Below the pieces are notes generated by a model. The model did not search any database, had not been told where the DNA came from, and saw only the letters and a program-made list of their open reading frames with translations. Below are positions 8,602 through 17,804 of a DNA stretch of 64,000 bases, piece after piece. The first letter of the stretch is position 1, and the number at the start of each line of letters is the position of its first letter. The position numbers were made by a program, and so were the translations under genes. Source of the DNA: Geobacter sp. (GTDB lineage: Bacteria; Desulfobacterota; Desulfuromonadia; Geobacterales; DSM-12255); NCBI GenBank assembly GCA_009684525.1, contig WKKR01000001.1, forward strand, positions 806,001-870,000, in the 5' to 3' direction.

Positions 8602-9600
8602 ATGGAAAATGTCTGGATGGTCCGTGCCGGTGAGGGAGGCTATCTGATTAAGGATTTTGCGAAAGGGTTTGTAGCAGTCGGCTATCAGGAACTTGGCGAT
8701 ATGAGTGGCATCACAGATCTCGAGCCGATCCGGAAGAAGTATCTAACTGCATATCCTCAAGCAAAGCCCGGAGAAATCGGCAACCAAGTTGCCATGTTCT
8801 ACAAGTTCCGAACAGTTTTCAAGGTCAACGAGAAGGTCATCACTTACGATCCTAATAAACGTGAGTACCTTGTCGGAACGATCGTCAGTGATTACTACTA
8901 CAAACCCGGTGAGGTTCAGGACTATCCTCACGTGCGCAAAGTCAAATGGGAGGGCACAGTTAGCCGCGATCATCTATCGGCTAGTTCCCGTAATTCCCTC
9001 GGAAGCACGTTGTGCATTTTTTCGATTAATGAGGATGTCTGGAGCGATATCCAGTCTGCCTTGAAAGGTAAGACTGAAGTTGCTTCGGAAGAGAGCATTG
9101 AAGAGGAAAAGAAAGAACTTCAACAGATCAAGGAAGATACAATCGGTAAAGCCCGCGAACTTATCAAGGACAAGATTCTAAAGCTCGACGACCGGGAGAT
9201 GGAACAACTTGTAGCAGCCATCTTACGAGCAATGGGATACAAGTCCCGCGTTACACCAATCGGCCCTGACCGCGGAGTGGACGTCCTTGCATCGCCAGAC
9301 GGACTTGGATTGGAACAGCCGCGTATTCGCTGTGAAGTGAAACATCGGCCGAAAACTCAGATAGGAGCCCAGGATACCAGAAGCTTCCTTGGCGGCCTAC
9401 GTGAAGGAAATCGTGGCCTTTACGTGAGTACGGGCGGCTTTTCAAAAGAGGCCAAGTATGAGGCCGAACGTTCAAACGTTCCATGCACGCTTATCGACCT
9501 TGATGAACTGGCGAGCTTGGTAATAGACAACTACGAAAAGTTCGATATTGAAGGGTGTACGCTGATACCACTCGTCAAGGTTTTCTGGCCGGCTGAATAG
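8602..9600 (+). CDS. Mrr-like restriction endonuclease
   Basis: 332 residues, with AAGGAGG before the ATG. The N-terminal 150 residues (MVRAGEGG, FVAVGYQELGDMSG) match the domain often found at the front of stand-alone Mrr-family nucleases. A charged coiled stretch lies at about 160-195. The C-terminal Mrr catalytic domain has D227 (GVDV) and E245-V-K247 (CEVKHR), followed by GGLREGNRGLYVSTGGF, so all PD-(D/E)XK residues are present. Family knowledge: Mrr-type enzymes cut modified or foreign DNA, and in classical type I enzymes the same fold is the nuclease of HsdR. Here it lies 40 bases after the Argonaute nuclease, and it could serve either the HsdMS pair or the Argonaute module, or act alone. 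Confidence 0.85.
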   Translation: MENVWMVRAGEGGYLIKDFAKGFVAVGYQELGDMSGITDLEPIRKKYLTAYPQAKPGEIGNQVAMFYKFRTVFKVNEKVITYDPNKREYLVGTIVSDYYYKPGEVQDYPHVRKVKWEGTVSRDHLSASSRNSLGSTLCIFSINEDVWSDIQSALKGKTEVASEESIEEEKKELQQIKEDTIGKARELIKDKILKLDDREMEQLVAAILRAMGYKSRVTPIGPDRGVDVLASPDGLGLEQPRIRCEVKHRPKTQIGAQDTRSFLGGLREGNRGLYVSTGGFSKEAKYEAERSNVPCTLIDLDELASLVIDNYEKFDIEGCTLIPLVKVFWPAE

Positions 9601-9632
9601 CTGGTTACACTTTACGATGAAATGAGCTGTGA

Positions 9633-10082
9633 ATGAACGAAATGGAAAAATCCCAAAGACAGAATACTCGTCTTGAAGCGGAGGGAGCGGAATTTCTTGT
9701 CCTCGGTAACCTCCTGATTGAAGGTATCACTACCCACAAAACCTACACCAATATACCTGGCTATGATCTCATTGCATCCAGCCCGGAAATGAACCGATCG
9801 GCTCGTATTCAGGTCAAGAGCCGAAGGAAAACTAAGGCAGAAGGTTTCATTATCAATAACTTTGATTGTGACTTTGTAGTAATCGTCAAACTTAATCGTG
9901 GCTCCAAGGACGGCAAGCAAGAAATTCAAGCACCTCAATTCTATGTCCTTCCCGTGGATATTGTAAAAGGACTTCCCAGAACCGAAGGCTGGGGGAAAAT
10001 TTCGTTTAGAAGTATTGAAAATTTGCAGCATTACTTCCAACGATGGGATTTGATCCGTGATTTCTTGGAAGGAAAAGGATAA
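9633..10082 (+). CDS. Small PD-(D/E)XK-like protein, function unknown
   Basis: 149 residues. The arrangement GYDLIAS (D45) followed by RIQVKSR (Q60, K62) is that of a small nuclease or resolvase-like PD-(D/E)XK fold in which the acidic residue before the lysine is Gln. Many such small proteins are annotated only as hypothetical. The N-terminal half (NTRLEAEGAEFLVLGNLL) would supply the helix with the supporting Glu. The protein could be a weak nuclease, an inactive DNA-binding partner, or the immunity or sensor component of the operon. It is the last gene of the forward run from hsdM, and 33 bases separate it from the Mrr-like gene. No other domain is visible. Confidence 0.7.
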   Translation: MNEMEKSQRQNTRLEAEGAEFLVLGNLLIEGITTHKTYTNIPGYDLIASSPEMNRSARIQVKSRRKTKAEGFIINNFDCDFVVIVKLNRGSKDGKQEIQAPQFYVLPVDIVKGLPRTEGWGKISFRSIENLQHYFQRWDLIRDFLEGKG

Positions 10083-10183
10083 TGCGCTGCAACTTGATCC
10101 TCGTAAAAACCAGCCGGTTTAGCTTCGCGTAATATATCTTAAGTGTATTATTTCAGCTATCACATGAACTAATGCTTTTATAT

Positions 10184-10200
10184 TGTATACACCGAATACA
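10184..10200. promoter_or_regulatory. Inverted repeat upstream of the AbiE pair, possible operator
   Basis: In the AT-rich stretch before the AbiE genes, TGTAT (10184-10188) and ATACA (10196-10200) form an inverted repeat around 7 bases. AbiEi antitoxins are known to repress their own promoter by binding inverted repeats, so this is a candidate site. The arms are short, so the call is weak. Confidence 0.3.
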
Positions 10201-10262
10201 TGTTATATATTGTTTATGCACTTATTCAACGATAAGACGATTTGCTGCGCAACTGGACTATC

Positions 10263-11072
10263 ATGGAAAAGCTGACCGGAATTGGAAAACTCGACCGTGA
10301 ACGACTGGCAGCATTGCTACGGGGGACCAAGGGTACGGTCTCAGTCGAACAGGCTGGGGCAATCCTGGGTGTCACTCAGACCGATGCAGCCAAGATGCTG
10401 TCGCGGTGGCACAAGAAGGGTTGGCTGTCGCGGGTGAAGCGCGGTTTATACGTGCCTGTCCCCCTTGAGGCGACTTCAAGCGATGTTCCCCTTGATGATC
10501 CATGGTTGGTCGCCGCGAGCCTCTATGCCCCCTGCTACATCGGCGGCTGGAGCGCAGCCGAATATTGGGATCTTACGGAACAGATATTCCGGACCACGGT
10601 GGTCATGACTCAGCTGACACCTCGCGACCGCAATCCGGTCATGAAGAGCACGACATTTCTCCTCTGCTCCATCAACGAAAAGAAGATGTTCGGCCTGAAA
10701 TCCGTCTGGCGCGGCCAGGTAAAGGTTTCAGTATCCGATCCCACCCGCACAATTCTGGACATGCTGTCAGAACCGCGACTGGGCGGAGGAATCAGGTCGG
10801 TTCAAGACATGCTGGTAAATTATCTCCGGTCAGAAACAAAGAACCTTGACTTGCTGATCGAATATGCCGACCGGCTCGGGAACGGCGCCGCGTTCAAGCG
10901 TCTGGGTTTTCTGCTGGAACAGAACGCCCCCGACGAAATCGCCGCCATTGAGAAATGCACACAGCGTCTCACCAAAGGAAACGCCAGGATTGACCCGAAA
11001 CTTAAGGCCGTGCGACTGATTTCTCGCTGGCGGCTCTGGCTGCCGGAGAACTGGCTGAAGGAGACGGCATGA
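10263..11072 (+). CDS. Type IV toxin-antitoxin antitoxin, AbiEi family
   Basis: 269 residues from the ATG at 10263; a TTG at 10242 would add 7 residues and is less likely. The N-terminal winged helix-turn-helix (about residues 15-65, including GVTQTDAAKMLSRWHKKGWL and the wing KRGLYVPVP) is the usual AbiEi DNA-binding domain. It is followed by the AbiEi C-terminal fold with YIGGWSAAEYWDLTEQ and SVSDPTRTILDML. Role by family: it represses its own operon and counteracts the AbiEii nucleotidyltransferase without stable protein binding, in abortive infection against phage. Its end overlaps the toxin start by an ATGA junction at 11069-11072, so the two are co-translated. Confidence 0.88.
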   Translation: MEKLTGIGKLDRERLAALLRGTKGTVSVEQAGAILGVTQTDAAKMLSRWHKKGWLSRVKRGLYVPVPLEATSSDVPLDDPWLVAASLYAPCYIGGWSAAEYWDLTEQIFRTTVVMTQLTPRDRNPVMKSTTFLLCSINEKKMFGLKSVWRGQVKVSVSDPTRTILDMLSEPRLGGGIRSVQDMLVNYLRSETKNLDLLIEYADRLGNGAAFKRLGFLLEQNAPDEIAAIEKCTQRLTKGNARIDPKLKAVRLISRWRLWLPENWLKETA

Positions 11073-12490
11073 TCGACCGCCAGGAACTGACGGAACTGGC
11101 GAGGGAACTTTCTCTCGCCCTCAACGTGGTGGAGAAGGATTACGTTCTCGGCTGGCTTCTGGCCGGCATAGCTGCCAACGAGGCACTTACGGGGCACTGG
11201 ATCTTCAAGGGGGGAACCTGCCTAAAGAAATGCTGGTTTGAAACCTATCGTTTCTCGGAAGACCTCGATTTCACCATCACCGAAGAGGCGCACCTCAATC
11301 AGGATTTCCTTCTCCGAACGTTCCGAGAAATTTCCGAATGGATCTATGAAGAGAGCGGTATTGAGATTCCCGCCGATCAGATCAGGTTCAAAGTTTCCCA
11401 ATTCCAGGGCGGAGCCTATGCGGAAGGACGGGTATACTATGTTGGTCCCCTCCAACAGCGGCGTAACCTAGCGCGCATCAAGTTTGATCTGACCACGAAG
11501 GAAAAACTGGTGCTGGCACCGGAAGAGCGGGAAGTCCATCATCCCTATTCGGACCGGCCGACAGCGGGAATTCATGCCCTCTGTTACTGCTTTGAGGAAG
11601 TTTTCGCGGAAAAAGTGCGAGCCCTGGCGGAACGGGAACGCCCGCGCGACCTGTACGATGTGGTGCATCTCTACCGTCACGACGAGATCCATCCTGAACG
11701 GTCGGTGGTGATGCAGACGCTTCGGGAAAAGTGCGACTTCAAGAACATCCCTGTCCCGACCAAGGATTCGCTGCTGACCGCAAGCGCACGGGAAAAACTG
11801 TTGGCCGAATGGGAGGACATGCTCGCCCACCAACTGCCGGTACTCCCGCCGTTCGACCAGTTCTGGACGGAGTTGCCGAAAGTAATCGACTGGTTGCATG
11901 GGGTTGCCGAAAAGCCGGAACTCCCCGGCATCCGTATAAGAGAGGCAATCGACGAAGCGTGGCTCCCACCCTCGATGGTGCACGCCTGGCATGCCCCCGT
12001 CCCGTTGGAGTCGGTTCGCTTTGCTGCTGCCAACCGGCTCTGTGTCAACCTTCGATATCAGGGAAGCTGGCGGCTCATCGAACCCTATTCATTGCGGCGC
12101 ACGAAAGACGGCAACCTGCTTCTGTGTACGATCAAGCATGAAACCGGGGAACCAAGATCATATCGTGTTGATCGAATCGAAGGGGTTGAGGTCAGCACAG
12201 TCTCCTTTATCCCGAAATACCTTGTGGAACTAACCCCGTCAGGGCCACTCCATGTCCCATTGACTGAGCGAGCAGGGTCATCTGTATCTCGACTTGCTAC
12301 CCCAAGAGGCATCGGCAAAATCGGAAGAGTAAAGGCCGCCGGCGGTGGTCCGAAGTACATTTTCAAATGTACTGCCTGCGGAAAACAGTTTATTCGGAAG
12401 TCCTACGACGCCACCCTAAACCCTCACAAAAACAAGCAGGGATTTCCCTGTCCCGGCAGAACCGGGATGTATATCAGAACCGAATATTAG
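11069..12490 (+). CDS. AbiEii/AbiGii-family nucleotidyltransferase toxin with WYL-like and zinc-ribbon-like C-terminal extension
   Basis: 473 residues, longer than simple AbiEii toxins of about 300. Residues 1-290 carry the nucleotidyltransferase motifs: FKGGTCLKK (about 46-54), RFSEDLDF with the DxD-type acidic pair near 65-67, then EKVRAL and RDLYD (about 181-197). Residues about 315-385 look like a WYL domain (VNLRYQG, IEPYSLRR, SYRVDRIEGVEV), a fold that senses ligands in many defence regulators. The final 45 residues contain CTAC and a later CPG cysteine with a histidine between them, suggesting a zinc ribbon. Family knowledge: AbiEii toxins modify RNA with nucleotides. The tail suggests that activity is gated by a ligand or nucleic acid (inference). 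The gene end overlaps the convergent helicase gene by 4 bases. Confidence 0.82.
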   Translation: MIDRQELTELARELSLALNVVEKDYVLGWLLAGIAANEALTGHWIFKGGTCLKKCWFETYRFSEDLDFTITEEAHLNQDFLLRTFREISEWIYEESGIEIPADQIRFKVSQFQGGAYAEGRVYYVGPLQQRRNLARIKFDLTTKEKLVLAPEEREVHHPYSDRPTAGIHALCYCFEEVFAEKVRALAERERPRDLYDVVHLYRHDEIHPERSVVMQTLREKCDFKNIPVPTKDSLLTASAREKLLAEWEDMLAHQLPVLPPFDQFWTELPKVIDWLHGVAEKPELPGIRIREAIDEAWLPPSMVHAWHAPVPLESVRFAAANRLCVNLRYQGSWRLIEPYSLRRTKDGNLLLCTIKHETGEPRSYRVDRIEGVEVSTVSFIPKYLVELTPSGPLHVPLTERAGSSVSRLATPRGIGKIGRVKAAGGGPKYIFKCTACGKQFIRKSYDATLNPHKNKQGFPCPGRTGMYIRTEY

Positions 12491-15400
12491 ACTTTGGCTG
12501 TCTCTTTGCACCGAGGAAACCTGCTACAGCCATAAAACTGTCCATATTTGCCACGCCGTAGCACCATGCTTGCTCCGCATTTGGGGCACTTGGTTCTTGA
12601 AGGCTGCGCGACTGAGCCTGCATGCTTCTGGGAGGGTTCTTTCCTCACCCCCTTGCAGGTATTACAAATCCTTCCCACACCCCTCACCAGTGTCAAGTCG
12701 CGAAAATCTTCTATCTCACGCAGTTTCTTGCATTTAGGACACTCTTTCACTTCATTGGTGCGGAGCCCATCTATGGTATCGAGCACTCCGTCAAGGACAC
12801 CATTGGTTTCCGGCCTTTCTTCTATCTGAGCCCGAAGACGCCTGTCAAGCGTTGCCACCGGGTTCTTCCCACTGTTGAACCTGTTGATACGTAGGAACTT
12901 GTAGCCATATCCTTCGATTGTCTTCTGTCGGTAAAGATCCTCTTCACAGTAATACTGATCATAGTTAAGAGCCGTTACGGCCTCAAGATTGACGAAATGT
13001 TCCTGAAAACCATCGTACTCAATGATGATGCGGTGCTTCTTGCCTGAAAGATCAAGGAATGTCAGCAGGAAGTCCACTTTGTATGCCGGATGCCTGTACG
13101 TGTGCGTCCGATCGAGTTGGTTCAAATAACTTCCGATGTTGAACTGGGGGACCAATGAGATATGGCCATTGTCACGGTTTTCCTGCCACAAAGGAGTGTT
13201 GAGAATCCATCCAAGAACTTCACGTTCCATAGGCGATTTTGGATCGACATCGTTAACTGTCGGTTCCTGCCGGGCTACCCGACGCTCTTCCCAATAATGG
13301 CGAAGAGCATCGCCGATAGAGCCGCTGTATTGATCGAGCGGTTTACTGAGGACAAAATGCATCCGCTCCTTGGCCCGGCTGAAGCCGACATTGAGACGTT
13401 GAGCCTTGATTTTACCATCCTCTTCGACATCGACGTTGGCAAGATCCTTGACGAAAATGCCCCAGAGACGATCAATAGCCGGATTAGCGACCATCGAATA
13501 GTATATGATATCCCGCTCTTCTCCCTGGCAGGTATCGAAGGTCATGATCTTGAGCCGCAGATTGTCGTAAAGCCAGTCTCGCTCGGGAAGGCGGTTGATG
13601 GATTCGATAATCAGTTTCTGCTGATTGGTATGCGGAGTGATGATTCCAGCGGTTCCGGTAAAACCATCAGTTTTCAGGCGGAGCAGCTCAGCGATTATTG
13701 CATCAATCTCCAGGCGGTTAGTATTCGCTACCGGCTCATTTTTCCCATCATGGTCGATGAAAGAAAAGGATAGCACCTCATCAATGGCATCCCCGCGGAT
13801 CTTCATCACCTGCAGGCTGTTCTGGTAAAAATGCCGGTTTGAGTAGGAAATGATCTCCCGGTAACCTCTGAAGTACTTGTTCAGTTGGATCGTAAAGTTG
13901 TTTATGTATTCGAAAAATTCGAGTATCGAAGTGCGGATGTTGAAGTTCTCAATCCGCGTCAGCTTTGCCTCATCGCTCGACACACAGGCAAGGAAACTTG
14001 CCCGCAGCCGGTTCACATATTCATTATTGGTTTCGGAACGGGCGTGGGCGGCCTTGACATTGGAAAACTGTTTCTTGTCGCCGAGGACCAGCACCTTGCG
14101 GGCACGCAGTAACGCCGGGAACGCCTGGGATATACTGACCTGTGATGCTTCGTCGATGATGACCAGGTCAAAGATGTCCGCCTGGAGCGGGATGTATTCC
14201 GCATAGTCCCTGATGCCGGCGAGGATACAGGGGAAGGCGCCTTTGAGCTTCTGGAATTCGTCTTTCGGGAAGCGACGCTTCTTTTGAATGATAGTCCGTA
14301 GCGACTTGGCTGTCGCCAGGTTGTTCTGATAGAACTCGATGACTCGCCCGTCGAGACAGAATGTCATCTCCATCGTGATGAGTTCTTCAATCTGTCGTTT
14401 TCTGGCTGAAAATCCGATTGAGCCAAGCCCCCGAAATTTTTGTTCAAGGAGCTGATACAGCGAAAGATAGGCAACCAGACCATCAAATTCATCCTGAGCC
14501 ATGGCAACAAGCTTGTTGCGGCACAAGGATGGAAGCGATACATCCTTTATCCCAAGCTGTTTCATAGTTGCCGGGTAGATTCCGATGCGTTCTTCCAGGT
14601 AGCGCAACTCGTCGGCGAGTTTACCGAGATGCAACATTTCACGGCATATTTCTTCGTCTCGTATCAAGCGCATGAGAGTCGCGGCAAAATCGTATTGCTG
14701 GCCGACTGCCGGTAATGAGTCCTTACGCTGCATTGCGGCATTGATAATTTCCAAAGCTGAGTTGATGACAGGCAAAGATTCATATGCCGTAGCCAGCGTT
14801 GAATCAGGAAAAAGCGCCCTAAACCGATTGTTGATTGCGCTTTTCCTCCACCATTTCAGACTGCCGAGAAATTCGGCGTTCAGCGCCACAATGTCGGCAC
14901 GGAGCGCTTTGAGCGGGTCGATCTTGTTGTCCGCAAGGTCGCCTAGAGCCTCGATTGAGTGGAACGTTCCGAAACGCCCTCTCAGTGTCGACAATAACGT
15001 CAGGAATTCACCACAGTGGTCGCCAAACCGGATAAGCGCCTTAACATCACCGATTGGTTTAAGTCCAAGAACAGTGCAAAGTCTTGGGAAAGAATTGGTG
15101 GTAGAACCTCCCTCCGGGCCAAAAGTCTCACATATGTCAAGGGCAATTCGGCGCAACTCATCAAGGTCTCCCGGAGCCGAAACATGGCGGACCAACTCAT
15201 CGACACCTACAGGGATCGCTTTTCCTGACAAGCGGGCCTCATACGCGAGCAGTTCGCGAATTTCTTCGAGGCTTATGTTGGCGCCGCCAAGAACTTCGGC
15301 TTCGATGTCCTCCTTGAGAGATGCGATGGAGCTGGCGATGTTTTTTTCCAATTCGCCGTGTTTGCTTTTGAGAGCCCGGTAGGCATCATTGATACTCGAG

Positions 15401-17031
15401 ATTGACGCGCTGGAAAGAATCTGGGCATAAGTGCTTCCTGTTTTGCCAAGACGCAGGATGGGATTCTGGAAGTTTTTGTCATGCCGCACCCGGTTCAACG
15501 TCTCTGCGATCTTGTCCTCAACAACGTCGAGGGCTTCTTTTTTGTCTGACAAGACCAGCACGGACTGGTTGTTCAGCACGGCATCACAGACGATCGCAGT
15601 AATGGTATGGCTTTTCCCTGTTCCGGGGGGACCCTGGACAGTTATGTAATTGCAGCCTTCCCGCTTAACCGCCATGAGAATCTGGCGCTGCTCTTCATTC
15701 AGTGCTATCGGCGAGGATGCGACAAGCTTCTCGTCGGTGCTTGTACCATCCCACTCGTCGTGAACCTCAGAGAGAAAGGAAACTGGTTCCTTCTCGATGA
15801 AATCCTGGATTATCCGCTCGAATGCACCACCGAGTTCACTATCATCAAGCGCAAGCTGGCGGAGAATCTCTTCGTAGTCGTTTACCACCGCTTCATCTGT
15901 TTTTTCGAAAAGAGCAAAGCTGGTCGTGTTGTTGATCTGAACATGCTTGCTTCTTGTTATCTGCGGCTTGGCAGATCCAATGTCAATTGCCCCATCTGTG
16001 GCGAAAAAACTAGCCAGTTCGTTGAAAACTTCCTGTACCAGATCCCGGAATCCATCGCCCTGATTTGCCAGATAGATGATTCGTTCGCTTATGCTCGAAA
16101 GGCTCCCCTTTTTCTCCGTCTCCCGGCAGTACTCTTGGGAAATGAAGTCGAGAGCCTTCTTGTTGATGAACACATGCGGATCGAACTCGACAGCCAAAGC
16201 CTCGCCTTCCCGGCGCAACTCTACCGGGATGTAGAATATCGGAAAACGAGCATTGCTGTAGCTGATCTCCCCGAAATATAGATAGACCTCCTGCCCTTCA
16301 AGCATGCTCTTGTTACGGACAAGCTCGAACAACTCCAGATATAGATCCGCTGCCTGGTATGTTTCAAAAAAGCTCCTGATAGCGCCCTTGACCTCTTCGA
16401 GCTGAAGTTGCCCGATAAGGCGGCTCTCTGCATCAACCTCTTCCCCTGCGATGACCTCCTGCACGAGGGCTGCCATAATCTCTTCGAGCGGTCTGACGAG
16501 GATGGCTGTCAACTCTTCTTCCATCAGATAGACAAGGTTCTCGTCACTAACTGCGAGATTTGCAAGCGGCTTGGCAAGGCTGTTTATGAAAGGCTTGACG
16601 ATCTGTGTTTTGACAACGGTTCCTGCAACTGTATTGAGAGCTTCAACAGCCCGGTCGTATTGGCCTTTGTGCGCCTTCCCGAGGCGCCTTGCATCCCTGG
16701 CAAGGGTTGTAGCGACTGAATCCAGAGTTTCGGTACGAATCCCCTTTAGCTGGGCATCAACCAAAGCAATCAGAGATAGGGGTATCGTTGCCCGGTAACT
16801 GCCTTTGGCGATCTGCTTCAGGATTGTACTGCCGAATCCCCCTCGAACCAGCTTCCAAACCGTCTCTACGAATGTTGGATACTTGCCCAGTTTGATACCG
16901 ACCAGAAGGTTGTCCTGATTCCGCAGCTTGACGCTTCTTTTCGGTAGCCGACGCTTGTGGAAGTCGGTTTCAAGAAAGTCGCGAAAGTATATGGCGACAT
17001 CGCGTAAAAAACCTTTACAGTTTGCGATCAT
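12487..17031 (-). CDS. Giant SF1 (UPF1-like) helicase fused to PD-(D/E)XK-like nuclease and zinc fingers
   Basis: 1514 residues. An N-terminal part of about 450 residues is not recognised. The SF1 helicase core follows: Walker A GPPGTGKSHT near 468, DEASQ near 958 and GDKKQF shortly after, a TFDTCQGEERDII segment near 1169, and the arginine-finger motif NVGFSRAKERMHFVLSK near 1219. A region of mixed coiled helices separates motifs I and II. Next comes a nuclease-like segment (KVDFLL ... IIIEYDGFQEHF, about 1318-1345). Two cysteine clusters close the protein: CPKCKK with CNTCKG, and a topoisomerase-type finger CPKCGASM ... CSRFPRCK at the end. It is not HsdR, whose nuclease is N-terminal and motor SF2. 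A defence role is inferred from architecture and setting. Confidence 0.85.
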   Translation of the reverse strand: MIANCKGFLRDVAIYFRDFLETDFHKRRLPKRSVKLRNQDNLLVGIKLGKYPTFVETVWKLVRGGFGSTILKQIAKGSYRATIPLSLIALVDAQLKGIRTETLDSVATTLARDARRLGKAHKGQYDRAVEALNTVAGTVVKTQIVKPFINSLAKPLANLAVSDENLVYLMEEELTAILVRPLEEIMAALVQEVIAGEEVDAESRLIGQLQLEEVKGAIRSFFETYQAADLYLELFELVRNKSMLEGQEVYLYFGEISYSNARFPIFYIPVELRREGEALAVEFDPHVFINKKALDFISQEYCRETEKKGSLSSISERIIYLANQGDGFRDLVQEVFNELASFFATDGAIDIGSAKPQITRSKHVQINNTTSFALFEKTDEAVVNDYEEILRQLALDDSELGGAFERIIQDFIEKEPVSFLSEVHDEWDGTSTDEKLVASSPIALNEEQRQILMAVKREGCNYITVQGPPGTGKSHTITAIVCDAVLNNQSVLVLSDKKEALDVVEDKIAETLNRVRHDKNFQNPILRLGKTGSTYAQILSSASISSINDAYRALKSKHGELEKNIASSIASLKEDIEAEVLGGANISLEEIRELLAYEARLSGKAIPVGVDELVRHVSAPGDLDELRRIALDICETFGPEGGSTTNSFPRLCTVLGLKPIGDVKALIRFGDHCGEFLTLLSTLRGRFGTFHSIEALGDLADNKIDPLKALRADIVALNAEFLGSLKWWRKSAINNRFRALFPDSTLATAYESLPVINSALEIINAAMQRKDSLPAVGQQYDFAATLMRLIRDEEICREMLHLGKLADELRYLEERIGIYPATMKQLGIKDVSLPSLCRNKLVAMAQDEFDGLVAYLSLYQLLEQKFRGLGSIGFSARKRQIEELITMEMTFCLDGRVIEFYQNNLATAKSLRTIIQKKRRFPKDEFQKLKGAFPCILAGIRDYAEYIPLQADIFDLVIIDEASQVSISQAFPALLRARKVLVLGDKKQFSNVKAAHARSETNNEYVNRLRASFLACVSSDEAKLTRIENFNIRTSILEFFEYINNFTIQLNKYFRGYREIISYSNRHFYQNSLQVMKIRGDAIDEVLSFSFIDHDGKNEPVANTNRLEIDAIIAELLRLKTDGFTGTAGIITPHTNQQKLIIESINRLPERDWLYDNLRLKIMTFDTCQGEERDIIYYSMVANPAIDRLWGIFVKDLANVDVEEDGKIKAQRLNVGFSRAKERMHFVLSKPLDQYSGSIGDALRHYWEERRVARQEPTVNDVDPKSPMEREVLGWILNTPLWQENRDNGHISLVPQFNIGSYLNQLDRTHTYRHPAYKVDFLLTFLDLSGKKHRIIIEYDGFQEHFVNLEAVTALNYDQYYCEEDLYRQKTIEGYGYKFLRINRFNSGKNPVATLDRRLRAQIEERPETNGVLDGVLDTIDGLRTNEVKECPKCKKLREIEDFRDLTLVRGVGRICNTCKGVRKEPSQKHAGSVAQPSRTKCPKCGASMVLRRGKYGQFYGCSRFPRCKETAKV

Positions 17032-17155
17032 GGCAAAGTCCTATTGCAGAATTATTACGCCAACTGGAATGGTACAAATTTGTATAGTGGCGAGAGTCCG
17101 ACAAGAGTTTCGGAAAGATGATGACATCAAATGACATACTCCATTTTGATAAATT

Positions 17156-17509
17156 TTACCACCAGTACCACCACCGATACCACCAACCGCCCCAGAAAAA
17201 TGGATAACTCGGCCAATAATCTGTGCTGGTGTATGCATACTTCGCCAATGCCCAGAGTTTCTTCCCTTCCGCATAGCCGTGATAGAAGCGCAGATGAACC
17301 CGGTCCATAAGAACGTACGGCAGTGAGATGACGGCAATGCCAATGGCGCAGAACCAGAAGATGTTCCGGAAAAATACACCGACGAGGCACCCGGCAAGGA
17401 GGCAGGTGAGTACGATTCCGAACAAGGCGAAGAGGAACGCAGGAAGTTTCAGTCTGCGGGCTTCCTTTTCCTTCAGCCAAGATTGCGCATCATAATGTTT
17501 GATCGTCAT
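17156..17509 (-). CDS. Small membrane protein with aromatic-rich tail
   Basis: 117 residues, starting at 17509 behind AAAGGGG. Two hydrophobic segments (about 22-45 and 48-68, the second containing FWFCAIGIAVISLPYVLM) predict a two-pass membrane protein with a short cytosolic N-terminus. The last 20 residues are very rich in Trp and Tyr (WGGWWYRWWYWW at the end), partly because the DNA there is a GGT/CCA repeat. No family is recognised. It is transcribed toward the giant helicase-nuclease and lies just upstream of it, so it may belong to the same operon. A membrane-disrupting or anchoring role would be speculation. Confidence 0.55.
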   Translation of the reverse strand: MTIKHYDAQSWLKEKEARRLKLPAFLFALFGIVLTCLLAGCLVGVFFRNIFWFCAIGIAVISLPYVLMDRVHLRFYHGYAEGKKLWALAKYAYTSTDYWPSYPFFWGGWWYRWWYWW

Positions 17510-17528
17510 GCTCAGCCCCTTTCACTTC

Positions 17529-17804
17529 CTATCTATTTTGGTTTCCGAATCGTGACCCGTAACGATATGAATAAATGTAACGATACCCACCGAGATCATT
17601 GTCGTTAGCCACCTGACTCTTGTCACCTAATGCCCGGGCAAGTAATGCTGGCAAGGAACAGATACCAAGGAAAAGAAAGAAAGAGGCCGTAGCGCCCATG
17701 CCGATCATTTTGATCATAAAACTAAGCAGGGAAATGTAAATGATCGTCAAGGCGATGACAGTTTTTTTGAATCGTTGAAATTTGTTGGGGAATATTTTTA
17801 TCAC
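17529..17804 (-). CDS. Small membrane protein, function unknown
   Basis: 91 residues from the GTG at 17804, which has GGAGG (17814-17810) at ideal spacing; the longer start at 17816 would sit on that ribosome site. Two hydrophobic helices (ALTIIYISLLSFMIKMIGMG and ATASFFLFLGICSLPALLA) are followed by a polar, Tyr- and Arg-rich tail. I recognise no family. It is followed after 19 bases by the second small membrane protein on the same strand, and both lead toward the helicase-nuclease gene, so they probably form one transcription unit. Confidence 0.5.
   Translation of the reverse strand: MIKIFPNKFQRFKKTVIALTIIYISLLSFMIKMIGMGATASFFLFLGICSLPALLARALGDKSQVANDNDLGGYRYIYSYRYGSRFGNQNR

Noticed and set aside
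12487-17031. Helicase-nuclease taken as the missing HsdR
   Set aside because: Its motifs are SF1 (GPPGTGKSHT, DEASQ, arginine-finger GFSRAKER) with the nuclease-like part after the motor; HsdR has an N-terminal nuclease and SF2 DEAD-type motifs.
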